Origin: Krasilnikovozyma curviuscula
Lineage: Eukaryota > Basidiomycota > Tremellomycetes > Cystofilobasidiales > Mrakiaceae
DNA: 64,000 bases
Assembly (NCBI GenBank): GCA_014825775.1
Contig: MVAQ01000079.1
Span: forward strand, 22,334 to 86,333
Direction of reading: 5' to 3'
The notes under the pieces: model-generated
Database searches by the model: none
What the model was told of the DNA's origin: nothing
Seen by the model: the letters and a program-made list of their open reading frames with translations, nothing else
Position numbers and translations under genes: made by a program
Shown here: positions 1-15,048 of the stretch, piece by piece
How positions within the stretch are numbered: position 1 is the stretch's first letter
Layout: each line of letters opens with the position of its first letter

Positions 1-719
1 ATAAATCTTATGTCCAAGCCTTCAAGTAACTGATACTTCAATATCTGATGATCCAGCAGAAAAGACATCATGGATTGATGTCGACGAGAAGAGAACTCGA
101 GGTAAGTCCAAGAGTCTGTCTCTTCTTTTTGTATAAAAAATCTCTCTAACTAGCTAACGCCAAATGTTCGTCATTGTGTAGTATCATCTTATCGACACAA
201 AAGCAAGCCCACCAAAGGGACCTTCAATGAGTACAACCGCATCACAGCGCTTCTTGCACTTGAGAAAGGTTAGTGTTGAACCAAAACTGAAGCGACAGAG
301 CTACGAAGGATCTAATTGTCATGCTAACAAAGCCCAGCAAAACTGGGAAGCTCGTCAAATAACAGCGAAAGAGGGAGAGGCCCCGAAAGTTGAGATCGTT
401 GAAGTTGGAGGTACCCGAGCGCTGGAACATCTTCTCCATCTTCTATATGTTTACTCATAACATTTGCCATTTGTTTACAGCTCAAAGTATCAGCGAAACC
501 CCCACCAAACGAACTCAGTCTCAAATGCTGAGCATCACAAAACCAGCTGAGACCTCCACCATCCCGCTTGAATCCTCTAAGAAGCGCAAGATGTTTGGGA
601 AAAAAATACGGAATCCTGGTGAAGGACTCACGAGAGTTCTCGTGGGAGATGAAGAGGAAGGGAGCCTTGCTATTATCGCTGGGTTCGACCGTCCTTTACG
701 AAATAGCGGGTTTTGGTGA
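1..719 (+). CDS. 3' part of an unrecognised gene
   Basis: This is the last part of a spliced gene that begins outside the window. I read exons up to 101, 182-268, 333-410 and 481-719, with introns GTAAGT..GTGTAG, GTTAGT..ACAAAG and GTACCC..TTACAG. The reading frame holds across all three junctions and ends in TGA at 717-719. The visible C-terminus is polar and basic: it has a segment reading TKGTFNEYNRITALLALEK, a lysine/arginine patch (SSKKRKMFGKKIR) that could be a nuclear localisation signal, and it ends RNSGFW. An acceptor near position 57 may open the first visible exon. I do not recognise the family and assign no function. It converges with the pinin gene. Confidence 0.6.
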
Positions 720-1103
720 TGGAAGAACATTCGGTATAAGCATTTGCTACATCAGTTCTACTGATGACACGTTCTTATTCTCAGCCATACACATCCAGGC
801 GAAGGTGTGACAATGAGCAAGGCAACACGAACAAAGCTGTGTCCCTTGGAAATTGGACGATAGATTCGTCCGCATGTCTAGCTGCAGGGAATACTTACAC
901 AATTGCAGCAGCAGGTTCTAGCGATACAAACGGGAATCCTACCAATAGTAAATATAGCTTGATTTTGCGACTTTGTTATCTTGCGGAAGTCGCAAAAAGA
1001 AACTGAAAGACAAGAAATTGAAGCATAAAGCAACTGATTCAATGCAAATATCAGATTGATTGCTCATTGACGACCAAAACACAACATAGAACTTGGTGTT
1101 TCA
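720..1103. other. Convergent intergenic region, no gene seen
   Basis: This stretch lies between the stop codons of two convergent genes and presumably holds both 3' UTRs and polyadenylation signals. The short open frames here have no coding-like composition and do not splice to either neighbour. Confidence 0.6.
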
Positions 1104-2656
1104 TTAATACTCGAGCTCTTCCTCGTCATCACCCGCCATCACCATAGGAGAGTCATCTTCCTGAGGTACTGGGGCAGGAGTAGCTTCAAGGGCCGCAGGA
1201 GTTGCTGGTGATTCAACTTCCATGTCAGACACCACCGCCGCCCTCGTCGATATTGCATGCTCCTGCGCGGCGGAGGATGGCGGAGGAGATTTTCGAGTTT
1301 CTTCTTTACCGAGATTGGATCTCTTTTCATATAGCGCTTTAATATCCAACTGAAGTTGAGGAATTTTGGATTCCAGCTAGAGATAAAGAAGCAAACGCGA
1401 ACCAAAGTTAGGAATAAGGTCAGAACCAAACTTAACTGTTACGGATGGTAGAAGAAGTATAAGCATGTGATGAAGAACGCAGAACTCACTCCTTCGATCT
1501 CGTCCTGCAGGGTTTGACGCTCTTTCTGCCAAGCAACGCGTTCGTTCTGGATATGCATTTCAGCTTCTTCCTTTTGTTGTTCTAGTATATTTTTTTGTTC
1601 TGGAAGGAGAACAGTGGGCAGCTGTAAAGCAAAAATGAGAAAAGAAACGAGATTAGGTCAGCTTCAAGATCAATTTGACCGTAAATAGGACCGCAGGGCA
1701 CGAACATAATAGAGTGGGATCGTGGCGGCGTCGGTCGTCGATTTACTGTTGCTGCTGCTAGCTCTTCCATTTGTAGGAAAAGAAGTTGACGCAACGTTTA
1801 GTAACGACGGAGCTGCTGCTGGTTCAATAGAAGATGAAGATGAGGGGGGCAAAGAAGTATGGAGATACGCAGCCAACTTTGGAATTTGATCTCTACGAGC
1901 ACGGTACTGGTTGCCCGATACAACCAGACAGCACAGAGAAAGAGAAGAATAAAATCCAGTTACTAGACTGCTTAGGAGCTGATGAAGCTGTAATCAAGCC
2001 GAAACGTTAAACTCACCGAAACATCTTTCAAGCTGAGCTCGTTTGTCTTCCTGTCAAGATCCTGTCGTATCATCCTCAGCTCCCTCTCTGTAGATGAAAT
2101 ATCATGCGATAATGACGTCTCAACCTTGATTCTCGTTTGGATTCTGGTCTCTTTGATTGATCTCTTTTTCGCCTGCGATTCAGAAAGCGACCCGGAGTAA
2201 GAACAGGTCAAATTCCACCACCACGATTGTAACCTAATGTGCTTCTGGATTGAACTAAAGATAACTTACTGCATCACTGGCGCTTCTTTCCTTCTCTTCT
2301 CCCTTGAATCTTGTCAGCGTTCCGACAAGAGAGCCAAACAACCTACTGGCTCTCTTCTTGTCCTCAGCACCTAGAGACTTCTTGCGCCTGTGCAACAGAA
2401 ACGATATGAAGTAAAGTAGCAATGTCAGAGAACGGAATGGCAAGATGGACCAGCCATGTTTGGCCACGGTGCTTTACCTTTCTTCTTTGACTGGAACTGG
2501 AAGGGGCAGAGCCTGCTCTACTTCTACTGGTGCTGGTGATTCTTGGACTGCTTTTTCCGAAGCTGTTGGTCCAGGCTGCGGCTGCTGGTGCTCTTCTTCC
2601 TGTTCCACCGGCTCTGGGATGTCGCCCAGCTGAATTTCTTCGTTCTCGTCCTCCAT
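1104..2656 (-). CDS. Pinin/SDK/memA domain protein (splicing-associated)
   Basis: Pinin-family proteins are nuclear factors linked to the spliceosome and exon-junction complex. The first exon encodes an acidic, Gln/Pro-rich N-terminus starting MEDENEEIQL. After an intron comes the diagnostic pinin core: KKRASRLFGSLVGTLTRFK, then EEKERSASDA, continuing over further introns into a charged coiled coil (about residues 100-170) containing SSTERELRMIRQDLDRK and YRARRDQIPKLAAYL. A Ser/Ala-rich linker follows, then a second coiled coil (EQQKEEAEMHIQNERVAWQKE) and a very acidic end, DDEEELEY. I chose the ATG at 2656 because it opens the acidic exon in frame. It shares a 332-bp divergent upstream region with ERD2. 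Family assignment rests on the core motif; exact exon borders in the middle are less certain. Confidence 0.85.
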
Positions 2657-2988
2657 GGAGCTGCAAAATGAACAGGACAAGACAGTCAGTTAACAGTACC
2701 AGTTTTGTTCAAATGTACACATGTGCTTACTCTGCCAGTTTCTATCGAATCTGAAATTTCTTACTTAAAATGGCTTTGACTGGCAGGCGACTAGAGGCGA
2801 CGCTGGCATGCAGCGCAAGGTATGGGCCCAACACCATCTTTTTCCCATTAACTGAAACCTACGGTAGAAGCAAAAGCGGAGTGAACAGGTCAGTAAGGAA
2901 CTCTACGTCCACTTTATGCTTGAATAGAGGAACTGGCACAGGTGCTGACTGCCTGCTGTCCATCTCTTTATCCCTGTTCCCCTCCAGG
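2657..2988. promoter_or_regulatory. Shared upstream region of pinin and ERD2
   Basis: These 332 bp separate the start codons of two divergent genes and must contain both promoters and 5' leaders. I see no clear TATA box or recognisable factor site. Confidence 0.5.
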
Positions 2989-4289
2989 ATGAATATCTTT
3001 CGACTACTAGGTAAGATGAAATGCCTTGTATGAGCACTACTATTGGATACATAAAGACTGACCGTCTCTTGCTTCGCTGTTGTTCTTGGTTCTAACCAAT
3101 CACTTTTTACCTTGTCCGGAAACGCTGGAAACCCAATTTTCGTCCAAACATGGAAATATAGGTGATTTGTCGCATCTTGCGTCCATTCTCATCCTCTTAC
3201 ACAAAATATACACCTCCAGGTCATGTCGAGGTGAGAAAAAGGCACCCAGGCTGTAGCTCTTCCCCCCTCAAACTCGTTGCTGACGCTGCCTGACCTCTTT
3301 TTCACGTTTCAATCGATTCAGGTATCTCCTTCAAGACTCAGGCACTCTATGTTGGTGTCTTCTTGACCCGATACATTGACTTGATCACGAGTAAACACAT
3401 CTCACTCTACAATACGACAATGAAGGTCTTCTTCATCGCCAGTTCAGCCTACATTCTGTACCTGATGAAGATCAAGTATAGGTGAGTTCATTCCATCTCG
3501 ATTGGTGAAAGGCACGGAAGTTTTGGAGATGTGTAGGAGGTTTGGGGCTGGGTCTTGAAGAGGGAAGCAAAAGCCGGACACGTAACTAACCACTAAACGC
3601 CTTTCCAGACCAACATCCGACCCAGGACTCGACACATTCCGCCTCGAATACCTCCTCGTTCCATGTGCTATCCTCTCCTTGATCTTCTGCTACCAGTGGA
3701 ATCCAACAGAAATTCTCTGGGCTTTCAGTATCTATCTGGAAGCTGTCGCTATCTTGCCCCAGCTGCTGATGCTCCAGAGAACTGGCGAGGCTGAAACCAT
3801 CACCACTCACTACCTAGCCGCATTGGGTTGCTACAGAGCCTTGTACATTCCAAACTGGATCTATAGGTCAGTCTGACGAAGTACTCCACTCGACTGGCAT
3901 AGGCGTTTTGCTCACACTTGCCACCTTTTTCCGTTGGTGTAGATACTTTACCGAAGATAGCATAGATCCAATTGCCGTCGTTGCTGGGCTTGTTCAAACT
4001 GGTCTTTACGTCGATTTCTGTAGGTGCTTTGCGTTTTACTCCTAATCGACGAGAGAACTAACAAATCGCTCTTCTCATTGACAGTCTACATCTACTTCAC
4101 AAAGTAAATACTCCCTATTGTACCTTCTTTACTGTTAGTTGCTAACTCTTAACTCGCCGGACGATTTTTACCCAACCGCAGGGTGTTACGTGGCCAGAAG
4201 GTATGTGAAATCGATGTCTTTGAGGAGAATCTAATGGTTCTGACAAAGTCCTCCTGTTGTCTTGTTCACAGTTTGAGTTGCCAGCTTAA
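2989..4289 (+). CDS. ERD2: ER lumen protein-retaining (K/HDEL) receptor
   Basis: ERD2 is the seven-span Golgi receptor that binds escaped HDEL/KDEL proteins and returns them to the ER in COPI vesicles. Exon 1 is tiny (MNIFRLLG). The spliced product continues [19 protein letters not shown], then [35 protein letters not shown], the family-specific [34 protein letters not shown] and [18 protein letters not shown], and ends KVLRGQKFELPA. Length (about 210 aa) and every segment match the family end to end. The first intron is long for this genome (about 150 nt). The last codons are spread over two 19-nt exons (4085-4103, 4182-4200) and an 18-nt terminal exon (4272-4289). All junctions keep frame. 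Confidence 0.97.
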
Positions 4290-4688
4290 CCTTCCTATTC
4301 ACGAGAGCATCGCATCACCTGGCCAACAGTAGTATCTTGAGTGGCGAGGTGACGTGTCGGAGAAGACGATTGAAGAACATCAAGATGGCTGAGTGGATGT
4401 GATGATAACTGTCACATGGCTCAGAATGCTAATTTCAAACACACGGCATCAACACCAGATAGTAAACAAACAACAAAACGTTATCAATCTTTCGTTTTCT
4501 GTCTAACAGAAATTGCAACCGTCCATAAGCGAGCAACCAGAAAATCCGGAAAATTATAACGTTTCATATCAAAGCCGAGTAGTGAAGTTTTACAAAATGA
4601 GCGAAAGAAATAAAAACAAATGAAACGATCGTACACAAAGGAGGAACGAGCAGTCTACAATTAGGCACTTCTGACCAGCAGGAACCAT
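4290..4688. other. Convergent intergenic region, no gene seen
   Basis: About 400 bp between the stops of ERD2 and MCM3. The sequence is A-rich and presumably carries the 3' UTRs. I see no coding exon or RNA gene. Confidence 0.55.
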
Positions 4689-8233
<3,545 letters not shown>

Positions 8234-8640
8234 GGTGTCGGTCTCTCTCAATCCGGTTGATGAAGGTCGTTCAACGTCAGACGCTGGGCCAGCCAACGCG
8301 AGCTGGATGGAACGCGTCCATCATTTACGCGTGTGGCGCCACTCGCATCCTCGATTACAAAAGAAACGCGACTTGCAGACGGACAATGACATAGAAAGAG
8401 CCATGATGTTCGTAGGCATAGGTGAGAGACGTATGACAGAGCAAAACAAACTTTATATCTTCGGCATTCTTTCCCCTTGAAGCAGATGCTGCTGACAACA
8501 GAGTGCGAACAACCTCCTCTTGGAATAGTAGGTAGGGCCATTGACGGTCACGGAATTAGGACTAGCAGCCTCAAGGCCAGCTAAAACCATACGCATTTCA
8601 ATCATTGCAATATATGATGAGAAGCCTACACCAGAATGAG
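8234..8640. promoter_or_regulatory. MCM3 upstream region with two ACGCGT (MCB-like) boxes
   Basis: The region upstream of MCM3 carries perfect ACGCGT hexamers at 8312-8317 and 8327-8332, about 80-100 bp from the start codon and 15 bp apart. ACGCGT is the MluI cell-cycle box bound by MBF, which in studied yeasts drives G1/S transcription of replication genes including MCMs. The hexamers are seen directly; their function here is inferred. Confidence 0.6.
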
Positions 8641-8763
8641 TAGAGCGCTCAGTTCAGGGGCGTTGTTGGGATGTAAAAGATGGCTACTGACAGATATGCT
8701 GGTATTGTCTGTCGCTTTACGCTGAAACATCTCCCTCGACATGGGCTGGAGTGAGTCGCCCGC

Positions 8764-8994
8764 TTGTCATCAGGAAACGGGCTCCCAATCATTTCCCAGA
8801 GGCTTCTTTTTAAAGCTGCCATCATGATCGGGTCGAGCGCACAGCTCGAAGAGGTTTCTGCTACGTTTGCGGCTGGGCATTTGAGACCATACATCGCCAA
8901 AGTGTTTGACTTCGATCAGGTGAAGGAAGCTTACAAGATGATGATTGGAGGTGAGCCTCTTGATTTGCAGAAACGCATGAAGAATGCCTGTTCT
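8764..8994 (+). pseudogene. Relic of a medium-chain (zinc-type) alcohol dehydrogenase C-terminus
   Basis: An open stretch without a usable ATG encodes a typical C-terminal block of medium-chain dehydrogenase/reductases: LLFKAAIMIGSSAQLEEVS, then HLRPYIAKVFDFDQVKEAY and KMMIGG. In the family this block covers the last Rossmann strand and the substrate-domain return and is followed by a short G-K-V-V-I tail, which is missing here; the frame instead runs into unrelated residues. I found no cofactor motif (GxGxxG), zinc ligands or catalytic domain in the roughly 500 bp upstream, and no gene start. I therefore read it as a degenerate remnant of a lost gene. Alternatively it is a retained exon of a heavily rearranged gene. 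Confidence 0.55.
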
Positions 8995-9322
8995 TGCAAC
9001 AAGTACACAGCAAGATGAACACATTCATCACATTTGGGAACCACGCGCATAGACGAGGGCCGTAAGAAAATTTTGGTTCAGAGGAGATGTAATGTAGAGC
9101 GAAGCCACGTCGGAGTGAGGGGGAGGGGTATTCTGGAGATGGCTACAGTGCTACCGAAAAACAGCAGCATAAGAGAGGGTAACTTTTGCGGATGAGTGAT
9201 GAGTGATGACGATGTGTATGTGTGTGTGAGTGGGTGTGCGGAGCATGATGATGGAGGTAAAAAGATAGCCTGCAAGTGAACACCGGAGATCTCAACCGAA
9301 ACCTTTTTTTTTCTAGCTTCAT
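8995..9322. other. Intergenic, no gene seen
   Basis: About 330 bp between the dehydrogenase relic and the stop of the four-RRM gene. It contains a GATGA/GTGTG-rich low-complexity patch around 9195-9240 and nothing else I can assign. Confidence 0.5.
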
Positions 9323-12300
9323 CTAATCTTCTTCCGTAATATGCATTAGGCCTTCACTCTGTTCCTCGATGTCTTCTTCTTTGATTTCTTCTGGGTTGGG
9401 TGACCCAGCTGGTATGGAGCCTGAACGAGAATTTCCTCGAAGATTGTTGTTGTTACTGTTGCTTCTTGGTGGGTCTGGAGTGCAAAAACAGAGGGAGGAA
9501 GTCTTTAATCATAAAAAAACATTCCAGGAATAGACAAAGGTACCCACTAGCACAACGGTCCTTTCCGTAAGCAATTTTGAGGTTTCTAATCCCATTTCAA
9601 ACTCAAAGTTAGATACAATCTGTAAGAGACGACTAGAGATGCAGAGTAGACATACGCATATTCAGGTTTTGATTTGATACCTTCTTTAGCCTTTTGAGCA
9701 TTGGCAATGGAAGTGAAGTTGATGAAAGCACAGTTCTTCTCGCGCAAGAAGTTAACTAGCTCGACTGTGACAAAAAACGAGGCAGGTATTTTCAGCAACC
9801 AACGTCGCTTAACAACAAGTTGAGCCTGTTACTTACTATCACCCCATTCCTGGAAATCCTTTTTGAGTCTTTCTTCACTGAAAGTGTCGAAGTCTTCGAT
9901 GCCACCGACGTAGACGTTTCGAGTAGCACCGCCCTGAATGGCAAGAACAGTTGCAGGATGAAGAGGCCCAGAGTGCTTACCCCAACCGATTTTCAGTCTT
10001 CTAGAATTGAGAGTCAATCCAGAGAAGCTGGCATTTTGGTAGAAAGCAGCTGCGTGAGCAGCATCAACGAAAGATACGAACTGCGATGGGGAGGAGTCAG
10101 TTATGTAGAGCTCAACTATCGCCACAGTCAAGAGTACTCACAGCGATATGTTTCTCCGGCATGTACCTGATCTGAGCGATCATTCCACCTCGAATTGCAT
10201 TGCACAAATCTTCGGTCGTAGTCTCCGGGTGACTAGAGTAGTACGAGGAAGTCAGTATCAAACGAGAAGGTAAAGCCGATTTAAAGAAATGTACTCACAC
10301 ATTACCAAGGTAGACAGTTCTATTTCCAACCTGCGAGACGCTGCCGCCAGCACCGACAGGGCCACCCATCATTGGCGAGCCCATCTGATCCATCCCCATC
10401 CCTTGGAAGCCCTGGAAAGGTGATCCACCAAACTGAGGAGTCTGGGAGCCACTGTTTGAGAAGGAAGGGAAGGCTTGACCCATGGGAGAAAAGTTGAAAC
10501 CGGCGGCGCCTGCTATGGAAGCCTGAGCCTGAGCCTGAGCCGCTTGAACGGCAGCTTGCTGAGCTTTAGGCACATAAGCGCATCGATCCTAGATGAATGA
10601 AAGGGTAGTTGTCAGAACCATGAATAGAAGATTTACGTTCCCAAAGGGGACGGACCTTTCCGTAGTTGACTCGCTTTCCAGCCCAGGCTTCCTCGGTAGG
10701 CAGGGTTTGGACAACCTAAACAAAAATAGCAAGAACAGTCAGCGTTATACTCAGGACTACAACAGTAAAATGAAGAGGCCGCTGGCGCACTTTAATAGCT
10801 GTAGCAATCGTCAAGAAGTGGACGAAGCCGATGTTCTTATCTCTGACAATCTTAACCTGATCGATGGGTCCAAACCGACTCAAATCATCTCTCAATCCTT
10901 GTTCAGTCGTATCCTCATCTAGCCCGCCTAGGTACACGTTCCGCGTCGCAGCGTTGGCAGTGATGGCAGCAACGACATCACGGGGTACGTTGCTCGGCTT
11001 GCCCCATCCAATCTTAAGCTCTTGTCCCAACAGAGCGAGCTTCTTGACGGACGCATCAGCGTGAAATGCTGCTGCTGTGGAACCGTCGAGAAAGGAGATG
11101 AAGACGCAAGATTTTTCGGGGAGGAGTCGGACAGATTCGATCGGTCCAAATCGAACCAGGCTGAGGAGCTCATCGACCGAAGCGTCTGAGAGAAGACTGG
11201 TCAGAATCATATCAAGAGGAGATCATAGCGAATTGAACATACCAGCTGGCAAATTTCCAACATACACGGTTCTTCCTGTTTGGTTTCCAGCGGCGGCGGC
11301 AGAGGCAGCAGCAGCAGCTGCAGCAGGGCCTATTCAGATCAAAAGCAGACGTACCATTTTCAGAAACGTGAAAGACCCAGCGATGAAAGGAGCCAAAATA
11401 AGATTGCTAACCGTAGTTGCCAGTCATCTGAGCTGGGTTCATTGGCATCTGTGGGTTCATAGGGCGTTGTTGTTGGCCCATCATCTGTGGATAGCCCTAT
11501 AAAGAGAAGGAGAAGGTTGGGCGTCATGGTCAATAAATGACATATAGCTGAACACCAACTCTCTTCCTTCTTCAGAAAAAGGGGTTCTGCCTGGAAGCGG
11601 AGTTTTAGATCGATCAAAAAATAAAACTCACGCCGTAGTTGCCCATCATGGCAGCCTGCATCATTGGATTCATCATTCCACCACCCATTGGCATACCCAT
11701 CTGCATGTATGGACTTGATGGAGTTACTTGGCTTCCGCCTGGTGAGGTTGAAAGCATCGACTGTTGGCCTTGTTGTTGCTGTTGCTACGTGTCGGGTAGG
11801 AGCGAGAGACGAGTAAAAAAAAATCGATTGGGACATCAGCTGACAGTACCATCACTGCGATACTTCCGAGCCGAGCAGGAAGAAAATATGCTGCGATGAA
11901 AGAATTGAAAGAAAGAGAGCTCACTTGTATTTGAGCTTGCATTAATCCCAACTGTTGCTGTTGGAGAGCCTGGATCTGTTGCTGACTGATTGCAAGTTGC
12001 TGAGCAGCGCTGATCTGTTGAGGTTGAGTCGAGGAGCTCTGCTGCTGTTGATACGGGTTATTGTTACCGATGAGGCCTAGACCAGGGTTGCCGGCGAAAG
12101 GAGTAGCGTGTGTGGAAGGTGGGGACCAGCGAGCTTTCTTGGGATCAGACGACAGATGAGACGATGGTGAATTTTCAAGCGTACGCTGAAGATGTTTTTT
12201 CATAGTGTAGTCAGGGGTTGAAAAATAGGAGTGTTGCGGTCAGCGGAGGTTGGAGTTGTGATGGGATCGAACCGTGCGATGGAAGAAGAACATGGTCTAG

Positions 12301-12383
12301 CATACCTTCATGAGTTCACTGCCGTTGTCGTAGCTTTGAGGTGGTGAACCGCTGTGGTAATAGGTAGCGTATTGTTGGTCCAT
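9323..12383 (-). CDS. nrd1: Four-RRM RNA-binding protein of the fission-yeast Nrd1 type
   Basis: Nrd1/Msa1 of S. pombe is an mRNA-binding regulator of sexual differentiation and mRNA stability. The predicted protein starts [13 protein letters not shown]. It has a long Gln/Met/Pro-rich N-terminal half, then paired RRMs. RRM1 has [30 protein letters not shown] and [12 protein letters not shown]2 has [29 protein letters not shown] and [11 protein letters not shown]. After a Gln/Ala/Met-rich linker, RRM3 has [22 protein letters not shown] and LKIGWGKHS, and RRM4 has TRNVYVGGI and EKNCAFINF. The repeated IGWGK after RRM1 and RRM3 and the YGKDRCA motif are hallmarks of this family. Start at 12383 opens the first coding exon. 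The gene lies in tandem downstream of IWR1. Confidence 0.88.
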
Positions 12384-13941
12384 AATCGATTAAGATTAGA
12401 TGATGGAGGAGAGAAGCCGAAGCGCAAGTGAGGGTGGGAGGTCGACGGCGATATCTTGATGAGGCGAGATTTCAGGTGTCGAGGGGAGGGAACGAACACA
12501 AACGAACGAACAACAGAAGCAACCACCAAGTGTAATGGTGGTGTAATTAAAAGAGAAGAAAAAAGCAAAAGTAGTGTAAGAAAAAAGACTTTAATGGCGA
12601 AAAAGGTCGCTAGTTGACTTTTTGAAGAAAAAGGGGAGCAAGGAAAAAGGTATGAACCTCTAGTATGATTTAGGGAAAGGAGTGTGATGGGTTCAAAAAA
12701 GAAAGCCCCCAAATTGTGTACAGGCAAGAATTGAAAAGTTCCCAAGAACTGGAGATTCCATCAAAGGGGAAATGGAGATCAAAAGGAGGAAAGGTTCGGA
12801 AATACGTACAGAACAAAACAGGATGAAAGAGGGTGAAATCCAAAGAGTTTAACAAGATTTTATTGGCCCAAATACGAACGAGGAGGAAATGGTGAGGATA
12901 GGGAGATGAATTCCAGAAGGCGGAGCGACGCCAAATCGACAGATTTCGAGTATAAAGTAAAAAGGGAGGTGCAACTAGAGTCAGTATCTGGAGAGAGGTA
13001 GGGGGAGCTCCCATATCCAGTGAGTTTCAACGTAAGCAAGATTGGGAGGGATTTGGAGATTTTGAATCGAACCCTGCGAAAAGCAAGTGCGTTCACACGA
13101 GAGGGCAGCAGCAAAGTCCATGACAAGGCTACCTCATGCCCTTATTCTGCTGAAGGGATACACCAGACAAACGCAAGAAGGAAATGGGGACAAACAAGGA
13201 GATTCTTTTCAAATGACCTAGCGAGCTCGAACGAAGTAGAGAGGAAAAGGTTGGGAGAGTAATAGGTTCGAGCTTTGGATGGAAAAAAGCTGAGCCCGCT
13301 GAGTTTGAAACGACTTCGGAGGGGCAGGGAAGTATCTCCTGAATAACAGGAAAGGTGCACAGATCCAGTGTTCAGTGAGCAAACGAAAGGAATCATCAAA
13401 GTCAGTCGTGGGAACCCCCTGTAACGACGTGCTGCGAGAGCCAGACCAACGGTCCTCCCGCTCTGTTCCAGCTGGCAAGCACTCACCTGCAAGTAGAAAA
13501 GGACCCTTTACTCGAGAAAGAGAAGGGCGAAGAAAAGACTTCGAAAAATCTTGAGGGGACGACAAGAAAAAAGGAAGATAGTCGTTCGAGGTTTCCCTGG
13601 GTCGTCGGCGTGTTCGCACATCTTTCGCTGTCTCACTGGATTGATGTCTCTTTTCCCACGACAAAAGCGCAATAGCAAAGAGGAAAGAGTTTTCTTTCTC
13701 TACTGCTGATTCACCCTAGTGGAGGGCCAATTGCTGAGCGATAAGAGTCGAGCCCACGAAATCTTGCGAGAGAATGCGCAGCGATTCAACCTGATGATCG
13801 GGCCAGGCAGTACAAGAAAATGATGCGTTCGTACAACAAGATTTGGCTAACAAGCAATAGAGATAAGACAATGTGATGTAGGTGGTACAAGTTGGCGTTT
13901 GTTGTTCTTTTGAAAATATAGGTGCATGTGATGATGTGTCT
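12384..13941. other. Long gene-free region upstream of the nrd1-like gene
   Basis: About 1.55 kb between the nrd1-like start and the IWR1 stop, both on the minus strand. It is unusually long for this window. I found no exon chain or recognisable protein on either strand. It probably contains a long promoter, a 5' leader (possibly with introns) and the IWR1 3' UTR. Splice-donor-like GTGAG/CTCAC strings occur but I could not build a transcript. Confidence 0.4.
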
Positions 13942-15048
13942 CTAATAGTCTTCTTCCCAATCTGCCCCGCACAGATCACAAAGACAGAGAGATCAGCTAA
14001 GAACACAATGGAAGAAGTGAATGGGGGGTTGACTCACCTCCAGCCTCGTCTGAATCATTCTCACTATCCTCATCTGGATAATCGTTACGGTAGAACTCTT
14101 CATCTGTTGATGTCAAAAAAAGGCATCAGAGCGACGCTCGCTCGCTCGCTCGCAGGAGCACGAGGCTCTGCACGTACCATTCGAATCCTCATCAGCGGTA
14201 TCGAAATCTTCAGAAGACAACTCCTCGTCTGACTCAGCTTCAACTGAGTTACCGCTAGTTTGACCAAAGAAAGTTAGGGAACAGCAAGATGCGAATATGC
14301 GAATGGTGGCTTCCACTTACAGGACGCTTTCTTTCGTTTTGACCCCGTTTCTTGTCATGCCATTCCCAACGATCAGCTTCAATTTGGAAGCGTCTCGCAC
14401 TTCAGGTATCGTGCCCCCACCAAACGCTGAATGTCTCGCTCGAGCCCAGGCATCCTCTTCTTCTTCATCCTTTTGTCTTCGGTCGTATGACGACGAAGAC
14501 GGAGGAGAGGGATTCGACACTGTCAGCAAGACAAAACAAGCGAAAGCCAGGCGTCAGATTCAGTGTCCTGTGGGATTGAATCAACTTCCCCTATGGGGCT
14601 TTGGCTTCAGGATGTACCGCTGAGATATTCCTTCAACATGGGAAGGAATGCTGCCAAGTTCGGATCTTCCTCTTCCTCAGCATCACCAGGAGCTAGTATA
14701 TGATTGTGTTCTTTGGATGCTGGTGCCGAATTGGTCGTCGTCTGGCTGTTGTTCCAACTGAGAGGTCGAACCTGCTGCTGCGAAGCACTTGTCAAAGCGG
14801 CCTCTTTTTTAGATTTCTTAGTCGGTCGAATGGAGTCTCGGAGCAAATACGATTTCCTTGGTAGTCTAAATGAGTCCTTTGTGGCTTGGATTCTGGTGCT
14901 GCTGCTCTGGGTTGGCGGGAGGAGTACTAAGAGAGGAAATGGGTTTGGAGTCAGCAGTCAAACTTCTTCCTTCGTTCCAGGGGGCCAAGGGGCCTCTCGT
15001 ACCTGGGTGACCAAGCAAGAGGTCATCCTCTGCTTTACGCTTGTCCAT
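13942..15048 (-). CDS. IWR1: Iwr1-type RNA polymerase II nuclear-import adaptor
   Basis: Iwr1 binds assembled RNA polymerase II and guides its nuclear import. The spliced frame reads MDKRKAEDDLLLGHPVLLPP, then DSFRLPRKSYLLRDSIRPTKK, a Ser/Gln/Thr-rich stretch, DPNLAAFLPMLKEYL, an acidic Ser-rich segment, and the diagnostic C-terminal block DSNDEEFYRNDYPDEDSENDSDEAG followed by DWEEDY. The acidic [YF]YRNDYPDE motif is what defines the family. It is assembled over two introns with frame kept, ending at a TAG at 13942-13944. The start is less sure: a MSNLLADFILVKRP frame lies just upstream and might supply a first exon. I did not locate the YVYDLYY-like motif seen in many relatives. Confidence 0.75.
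14136..14153. repeat. Short (GCTC)n simple repeat
   Basis: Four and a half GCTC units lie inside an intron of the Iwr1-type gene. Confidence 0.8.

Noticed and set aside
13020..13664. Open frames on both strands in the gene-free region
   Set aside because: None carries a recognisable domain or forms an exon chain with good splice sites and an ATG start.
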